Part shown: piece by piece, positions 4,674 to 8,634 of the stretch
Layout: each line of letters opens with the position of its first letter
How positions within the stretch are numbered: the stretch's first letter is position 1
Assembly: GCA_902766525.1 (NCBI GenBank)
Contig: CACXDX010000158.1
Location: 1 to 8,634 of the forward strand
Length of the DNA stretch: 8,634 nt
Source: an uncultured Bacillota bacterium
GTDB taxonomy: Bacteria > Bacillota > Dehalobacteriia > UBA7702
Direction: 5' to 3'
Program-made: the position numbers and the translations under genes
The notes under the pieces: model-generated
Database searches by the model: none
Seen by the model: only the letters and a program-made list of their open reading frames with translations
What the model was told of the DNA's origin: nothing

Positions 4674-6245
4674 TCAGTTTTTTTCACCTCGGAAGACGGA
4701 AACGATATCATCAAAACGTCGTCTCGTTTTTGCCAGCAAAGCGTCGGCTTCCTCCTTCTTTGAAGCAACGGCCGTATGATAGATCTTCAGGCAGGGCTCC
4801 GTCCCCGAAGGACGCAGCGCCGTCCGGGTTCGATCGGGAAAACGGAAGATCAACGTATCCGCAAAGCGGCTGATCTCGCCGTCGGGAAAGGGATTTAATG
4901 CAAAATAAGATTCACATTCTTTGCGCCGGACATCTCCCTCAGCTCCCGGGAAAACAAACCGATCCGTCAGGGTTCGCTCCGCTCCGTATTTTTCACTCAG
5001 CTCTTTTAAAACGTCGAGGAACGTTTTGCCCTGCTTTTTGTATGCTGCCGCCGCTTCGGCCAGCAATACCGCCGCGGCAATGCCGTCCTTATCCGAAGCG
5101 CCGCCCCGAAACAGAAAACCGCCGCTTTCTTCGTAACCGGCAAAAAATTTCCCTTCCCGGTCCCGCATCAGCTCATCACCGATATACTTAAAGCCCGTGG
5201 GCGTGATCACGGTTTTGAGGCCATGGTCGGCGGCAACGGCTTCGGCCCTTTGACCGCTGACAACACTGCGGACGATAAATCCGCCGGCGGGGACCACCTC
5301 ATGATCGCAGAGATAAGCAAGGAGCAGCGCGGCAATGTCATTGCCGGAAAGAGGAACAAAATCCTTCCCCGACCAGACGCAGCAACCGCAGCGATCACCG
5401 TCGCCGTCGGTGGCGAGCAGCAGATCGGCACCGACTTTCATGCCCAGCCTCTCGGCGGCGGCAAAAACGGAAGGATCTTCGGGATTGGGCGCGGACAGCC
5501 CGCCGAAAAGAGGATCGGCGGTCTCTTCTTCTTTAACAGCGAAGACATGATGACCGCAGCGGCTCAAAACCTTGCGGGGAATCGCGGCAGCACTGCCGTA
5601 AAGCGGCGTAACGACCGCTTTCAGCGGAGAGTCCTTGACTCGCCTGCCGCCGACAGCCGCAATATAATTCCCATTCAATGCGTCTTCGGCGAGACGATAG
5701 AGACCTCTTTCTTCGGCTTCCTTTCGCTTCATGCGGGAAACGGCAAAGGGATCGAGCTTTTTCATCTTCTCTTCGAGCACAGACGTCTCCCGGGGCAAAA
5801 GCTGCACCCCGCCGCCGTCGTAGATCTTGACGCCATTGTAGATCGCCGGATTATGGCTTGCGGTGATCATCACGCCGCAGCGGAAAGCTCCCGTCTTCAG
5901 TGTATGGGAAAGCAGCGGGATCGGGATCGGCTTTGGGAAAACGCGAGTGGGAAAACCCTTTTCATTCAGGACCGCGGCAACGGTATCGGCGTAGAGACGG
6001 GAGTTTTTTCGCGTATCCCAACCGATCAGGATTTCCTTCCCCTTCCCGCGCTCGGGGAAATTTCCGAGATCGAGGGCTTTGGCCAAGGCCGCCGTGACGG
6101 CGCCGACAGTGATATCGTTGATGCGATCGAGGCCAAGGCCTTCCACGGCACGAACACCGCCGGTACCGAAGGTCAGTGTCATTCTTTCCCTGCTTTCATC
6201 GGTGAATTGCGGGATACGCCGCACCGTTTTCGAATACTCTTTCAT
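4674..6245 (-). CDS. Alpha-D-phosphohexomutase, probably phosphoglucomutase
   Basis: 523 aa. It interconverts hexose 1- and 6-phosphates in the cytosol, feeding glycolysis, glycogen and cell-envelope sugar synthesis. All four active-site loops are visible: TASHNP at 128-133 with Ser130 as the phosphoserine, the Mg-binding DGDGDR at 280-285, the sugar-specificity loop GYEESGG at 370-376, and the phosphate-binding RPSGTEP at 478-484. The N-terminal LTFGTGGVRA and the length fit the PgcA-like phosphoglucomutase branch better than the roughly 450-aa GlmM or ManB enzymes, but substrate choice is inferred. The ATG at 6245 is preceded by GGAGG. The frame extends 29 codons upstream only by reading through the terminator at 6293-6324, so that longer start is rejected. 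No clear promoter lies between that terminator and the gene, so read-through from the small upstream gene is possible. Confidence 0.93.
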   Translation of the reverse strand: MKEYSKTVRRIPQFTDESRERMTLTFGTGGVRAVEGLGLDRINDITVGAVTAALAKALDLGNFPERGKGKEILIGWDTRKNSRLYADTVAAVLNEKGFPTRVFPKPIPIPLLSHTLKTGAFRCGVMITASHNPAIYNGVKIYDGGGVQLLPRETSVLEEKMKKLDPFAVSRMKRKEAEERGLYRLAEDALNGNYIAAVGGRRVKDSPLKAVVTPLYGSAAAIPRKVLSRCGHHVFAVKEEETADPLFGGLSAPNPEDPSVFAAAERLGMKVGADLLLATDGDGDRCGCCVWSGKDFVPLSGNDIAALLLAYLCDHEVVPAGGFIVRSVVSGQRAEAVAADHGLKTVITPTGFKYIGDELMRDREGKFFAGYEESGGFLFRGGASDKDGIAAAVLLAEAAAAYKKQGKTFLDVLKELSEKYGAERTLTDRFVFPGAEGDVRRKECESYFALNPFPDGEISRFADTLIFRFPDRTRTALRPSGTEPCLKIYHTAVASKKEEADALLAKTRRRFDDIVSVFRGEKN

Positions 6246-6292
6246 TTTTTTTCCTCCGCCCGGACATTCTGTTTCAAATCTATGAGCGGAAA

Positions 6293-6324
6293 TAAAAAAA
6301 GAACCCATCTTTTTCGATGGGTTC
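6293..6324 (-). terminator. Intrinsic terminator of the small gene at 6339-6623
   Basis: On the minus strand GAACCCATC-gaaaaa-GATGGGTTC forms a perfect 9-bp stem followed by seven T residues. It begins 15 bases after the stop codon. It separates this gene from the phosphohexomutase on the same strand. Confidence 0.92.
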
Positions 6325-6338
6325 CGGATCATTCTTTC

Positions 6339-6623
6339 TTAAATCAGCTTTTTCCCTTCTTCATAGGCCGCTGAGATCGCGGCGCGAAATTCCTCTTCGC
6401 CGAAGATCTTCTCTCCCTCCATGTTGTAATAATCAAAGGGATCGTAAGCCCTGCAGAGAACCTTAACTTTATTTTCCATCAGCGCCGAAAAAGCCGGATC
6501 GGTCTTATCCAGCTGATGACAGTAAAATGAATAGGTCACCGGGAAATCATAGGAAAAATCCTCGGCGCTGATCTCACCGTTGAGATAGGATTCGATTTTT
6601 TTCAAAACGGCATTTGTACTCAT
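6339..6623 (-). CDS. Small acidic protein of unknown function, probably leaderless
   Basis: 94 aa from the ATG at 6623. I do not recognise the family. The protein is acidic and aromatic-rich, with no signal peptide or membrane segment. It runs as a predicted helix (NAVLKKIESYLNGEIS, 4-19), a DFSYDFPVTYSFY segment at 22-34, a central helix at about 43-58, and a C-terminal helix from FGEEEFRAAISAAYEEGKK. The size and the YLNGEISAEDF opening faintly recall small immunity or contact-type proteins, but I do not assign that. A GTG 11 codons upstream (6656) keeps the frame open, but it lies inside the -35 region and has no ribosome binding site. The ATG also has no Shine-Dalgarno sequence. It sits six bases after a perfect TATAAT, so the transcript probably starts at or next to the ATG. 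It has its own terminator and is divergent to the ornithine carbamoyltransferase gene. Confidence 0.75.
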   Translation of the reverse strand: MSTNAVLKKIESYLNGEISAEDFSYDFPVTYSFYCHQLDKTDPAFSALMENKVKVLCRAYDPFDYYNMEGEKIFGEEEFRAAISAAYEEGKKLI

Positions 6624-6629
6624 GTGATT

Positions 6630-6658
6630 ATTATAGCAAATAAAATGAATTTTCACAA
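6630..6658 (-). promoter_or_regulatory. Promoter abutting the small acidic gene
   Basis: On the minus strand TTGTGA (6658-6653) and TATAAT (6635-6630) are 17 bases apart. Only six bases, AATCAC, separate the -10 from the ATG at 6623, which places the expected transcription start at the start codon and implies a leaderless mRNA. Confidence 0.75.
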
Positions 6659-6706
6659 TAAAAATTCTGACGATTTGTTTTTTCTCTTTATATTCATTTG
6701 AAAATA

Positions 6707-6715
6707 TGATATAAT
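6707..6715 (+). promoter_or_regulatory. Extended -10 promoter of the ornithine carbamoyltransferase gene
   Basis: TGATATAAT is a perfect extended -10 (TG, one base, TATAAT). No good -35 is visible, which is common for extended -10 promoters. Transcription would begin near 6722, giving a leader of about 138 bases. It is divergent from the promoter at 6630-6658, with about 70 bases between the two -10 boxes. Confidence 0.65.
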
Positions 6716-6725
6716 TTACATTTGC

Positions 6726-6784
6726 GGGAGAGATATTCCATACCGAAACCGTGATATCGACGGCAAAATCCGCCGATCACTCCC
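6726..6784 (+). promoter_or_regulatory. Structured leader of the ornithine carbamoyltransferase mRNA
   Basis: GTGAT and CGGC (6751-6755, 6761-6764) pair with GCCG and ATCAC (6772-6780) around an AAAATCC loop and a 5-base bulge. GGGA (6726-6729) can pair with TCCC (6781-6784) to close the element. No U-run, T-box motif or known riboswitch consensus is evident, so regulation is only a possibility. Confidence 0.3.
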
Positions 6785-6859
6785 CTCAAAAAAATCGCAA
6801 AAGTATGCAAAAGAATTTCGGCCCGGCACAAGCCGCGCATTCCAAAGGAGGAATATACT

Positions 6860-7849
6860 ATGGCAATCAACTTAAAGGGAAGAAGCTTTTTGACCCTGAT
6901 GGATTTCAGCCCCGCAGAAATCCGCTATCTGCTGGATCTTGCTCACTCCCTGAAAGCCAAAAAAAAGGCGGGCATCCTCAATGAACCACTGCTGAAAGGG
7001 AAAAACGTCGTTCTTCTCTTTGAGAAAACCTCAACGAGAACGCGCTGCGCCTTTGAAACGGCGTGTCTCGATGAAGGCGCCCATGTAACCTTCCTCGATT
7101 CCAAAAGTTCCCAAATGGGGAAAAAAGAATCTTTGGAAGATACGGCAAAGGTATTGGGACGCTTCTATGACGGCATCGAATACCGGGGCTTTGACCAGAA
7201 AGTCGTGGAGGATCTGGCGGCCTTTTCCGGCGTTCCCGTTTTCAACGGCCTCACCGACGTCGATCATCCCACGCAGATCCTTGCCGATATGCTCACCATC
7301 GAAGAACACTGCGCAAAACCCCTCAACAGGGTCAAAGTCGTTTTCTGCGGCGATATCCGCAACAATATGTGCTACGCCTGGATGTACGGCTGCGCCAAGA
7401 TGGGCATGACCTTCGTCGCTTACGGCCCCGCGTCCTTAAAAATCGATCCGGAAGTCCTCGCCGCGGCCAACGCGATCGCCGCGGAAACCGGCGCAGCGAT
7501 CGAAGTCTCCGCCGATCGGGAAGCGGTTAAAGACGCCGACGTCATCTACAGCGACATCTGGGCTTCCATGGGCGAAGAGGACAAGATCCCGGAACGGGTC
7601 AAGATGCTGACGCCCTTCAGAGTCACAAGCGAACTTCTGCGGGCAACGGGCAATCCCGATGTCCTCTTTATGCATTGTCTGCCCTCATTTCACGATTTTG
7701 AAACGACCATGGCCAAAGAGTGGCGGGAAAAAGGGTATGATATCAGGGAAGTCACCGATGAAGTCTTTCGCGGCAAAAACTCGGTCGTCTTCGACGAGGC
7801 GGAAAACAGAATGCACACGATCAAAGCCGTGCTCTGCGCGATGATCTGA
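6860..7849 (+). CDS. argF: Ornithine carbamoyltransferase
   Basis: 329 aa, the usual length. It transfers the carbamoyl group from carbamoyl phosphate to ornithine to give citrulline, in the cytosol as a trimer or multiple of trimers. AAGGAGG precedes the ATG at 6860. Signatures are the carbamoyl-phosphate loop KTSTRT at 56-61, HPTQ at 136-139, the ornithine-binding DIWASMG at 232-238, and the catalytic HCLP at 272-275 (Cys273). FRGKNSVVFDEAENRMHTIK near the C-terminus is also typical. Sequences such as TRCAFETACLDEGAHVTFL and DTAKVLGRFYDGIEYRG fall in the branch that contains both E. coli ArgF and catabolic ArcB enzymes. Biosynthetic versus arginine-deiminase use therefore cannot be told from sequence, and no arginine genes adjoin it. 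It is monocistronic, with an extended -10 promoter, a structured leader and a strong terminator. If catabolic, arcB would be the better symbol. Confidence 0.95.
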   Translation: MAINLKGRSFLTLMDFSPAEIRYLLDLAHSLKAKKKAGILNEPLLKGKNVVLLFEKTSTRTRCAFETACLDEGAHVTFLDSKSSQMGKKESLEDTAKVLGRFYDGIEYRGFDQKVVEDLAAFSGVPVFNGLTDVDHPTQILADMLTIEEHCAKPLNRVKVVFCGDIRNNMCYAWMYGCAKMGMTFVAYGPASLKIDPEVLAAANAIAAETGAAIEVSADREAVKDADVIYSDIWASMGEEDKIPERVKMLTPFRVTSELLRATGNPDVLFMHCLPSFHDFETTMAKEWREKGYDIREVTDEVFRGKNSVVFDEAENRMHTIKAVLCAMI

Positions 7850-7856
7850 AATAAAA

Positions 7857-7886
7857 AAAACGGTCGGAGAACCCGGCCGTTTTTTT
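7857..7886 (+). terminator. Intrinsic terminator of the ornithine carbamoyltransferase gene
   Basis: AAAACGGTCGG-agaac-CCGGCCGTTTT forms an 11-bp stem with one G-U pair. The T-run at 7880-7886 follows the GC part of the stem. It begins 7 bases after the stop codon. The A-run on the other side could also make it work on the minus strand. Confidence 0.93.
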
Positions 7887-7943
7887 ATTTCCCGATATCA
7901 TTACATGATCTCCTTTTTTCACTCTTCCTTTTTCTTCATTTTG

Positions 7944-7972
7944 TTGCATTTTTTTGATTTGTCCACTATAAT
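7944..7972 (+). promoter_or_regulatory. Promoter of the zinc-ribbon protein gene
   Basis: TTGCAT (7944-7949) and TATAAT (7967-7972) are 17 bases apart, and a second TATAAT overlaps at 7972-7977. Transcription would start near 7980, about 28 bases before the ATG at 8008. The -35 is weak. Confidence 0.6.
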
Positions 7973-8007
7973 ATAATTAGAAAAGTATGTATGAACGGGA
8001 GGACGCC

Positions 8008-8634
8008 ATGTGGTACTGCAGTGAATGCGGAAAGAAAAATAACGGCAAATACTGTACACGCTGCGGAACGCGCTATATAGAGCTGGAAGATGATCCCCCT
8101 GCCGCATTTCCGGAAAATGAAGAACCTGTCTACGACGGAGAAACGGGAGAACTGCTCCGCACAGCGAACGATCAAAGGATCGAAGCGGAAACGGAGCAGA
8201 CCGATACCGCTCTCGAAACGGGAAACCCGCCCGAAACGACGGCGGCGGATCTTTTCGACGACCGCGAAAAGGAGCTTTCTCTTTATAATCTTTCTTCTTT
8301 CCTGACGGATAAAAGCCGCTCTTCCCATGTGGGCAGTGTGGAAGATACCGCTTACGCCCCGGCGGAAGATTACGCCGACGGCGAAAACGGCTTCAGCGCA
8401 GCGAAACTGTTTCGCCGCGAATGCCGGGAAGAATCGGAAGATCTGAGATCCATGGCCGCACCGACGATTGCCCCCTTTACGCTCCCTGCGGAAATGACGG
8501 AGACCGCTCCGGAAACATCCCTTCGGAGAGACCGCAAAGACAAAATTCCCGAAGATAAAGTCGTATCAACCGAAGCGGGAAAAGCCGAAACGAAAGCCGC
8601 CGCCGCGGAAATCAGCCTTCCCACCGGCATTAAT
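8008..8634 (+). CDS. Zinc-ribbon protein with long acidic disordered region (C-terminus beyond window)
   Basis: The frame is open for 209 codons to the right edge. GGGAGG lies 5 bases before the ATG. The first 20 residues form a zinc ribbon: YCSECGKKNNGKYCTRCG, with Cys4, Cys7, Cys16 and Cys19 as ligands. From about residue 24 the protein is rich in Glu, Asp, Ala, Thr and Pro, with no membrane segment, signal or recognisable domain, so it is probably disordered. A short Arg-rich patch (KLFRREC) occurs near 137. In Bacillota, N-terminal zinc ribbons of this kind often precede a linker and then membrane or other domains that would lie downstream. I cannot assign a function from the visible part. 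Base composition resembles its neighbours, with no sign of transfer. Confidence 0.85.
   Translation, partial: MWYCSECGKKNNGKYCTRCGTRYIELEDDPPAAFPENEEPVYDGETGELLRTANDQRIEAETEQTDTALETGNPPETTAADLFDDREKELSLYNLSSFLTDKSRSSHVGSVEDTAYAPAEDYADGENGFSAAKLFRRECREESEDLRSMAAPTIAPFTLPAEMTETAPETSLRRDRKDKIPEDKVVSTEAGKAETKAAAAEISLPTGIN

Noticed and set aside
6246..6332. 29-codon N-terminal extension of the phosphohexomutase
   Set aside because: The extension is encoded by the terminator of the upstream gene. The ATG at 6245 has GGAGG at the right distance and the family starts there.
5223..6374. 383-codon plus-strand open frame opposite the phosphohexomutase
   Set aside because: The minus strand carries all four phosphohexomutase active-site motifs. 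The plus frame is a codon-bias shadow and also runs through the terminator.
6641..6700. ArgR-box-like TGAAT and ATTC half-sites upstream of the ornithine carbamoyltransferase gene
   Set aside because: The half-sites are in an AT-rich stretch and none have the right spacing and symmetry for an ARG box.

Overview
The window reads as a chromosomal segment of a Bacillota-type (Firmicutes) anaerobe of roughly balanced base composition. The clues are strong purine-rich ribosome binding sites, TTGACA/TATAAT-type promoters, U-tailed intrinsic terminators, a cobalamin riboswitch, and gene families (short DUF362 protein, zinc-ribbon protein, PQQ-like propeller with Ig-like domain) common in gut Clostridia and Negativicutes. 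I cannot name a genus. No mobile element, CRISPR array, tRNA or rRNA is visible.

Layout. (1) 1-1592, minus: the first 530 codons of a secreted beta-propeller protein ending in a bacterial Ig-like domain, running off the left edge and preceded by a structured leader. (2) 1801-2712, minus: two small basic paralogous proteins of unknown function that resemble the homing-endonuclease-associated (HNH_repeat) fold, separated by a 192-base spacer holding two strong hairpins with interchangeable arms. (3) 2713-3495: 783 bases without a convincing gene. On the minus strand this stretch carries a near-perfect promoter, a cobalamin-riboswitch aptamer with its own intrinsic terminator, then a second degenerate aptamer of the same architecture followed by two perfect 12-bp hairpins. 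The next gene downstream is the second paralogue (112 aa), not a recognisable B12 gene. (4) 3538-6623, minus: a DUF362 protein with its own promoter, an alpha-D-phosphohexomutase (probably phosphoglucomutase), and a small acidic unknown protein whose promoter sits so close to its ATG that the mRNA is probably leaderless. (5) 6707-7886, plus: ornithine carbamoyltransferase as a monocistronic unit with an extended -10 promoter, a structured leader and a strong terminator. (6) 7944-8634, plus: the start of a zinc-ribbon protein with a long acidic, apparently disordered region, running off the right edge.

The genes are mostly single transcription units with separate housekeeping roles: sugar-phosphate interconversion, arginine/citrulline metabolism, an envelope-facing propeller. 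They do not form one pathway. The most unusual part is the orphan tandem cobalamin-riboswitch region at about 2917-3338. It either controls the small HNH_repeat-like proteins or makes a B12-responsive regulatory RNA.
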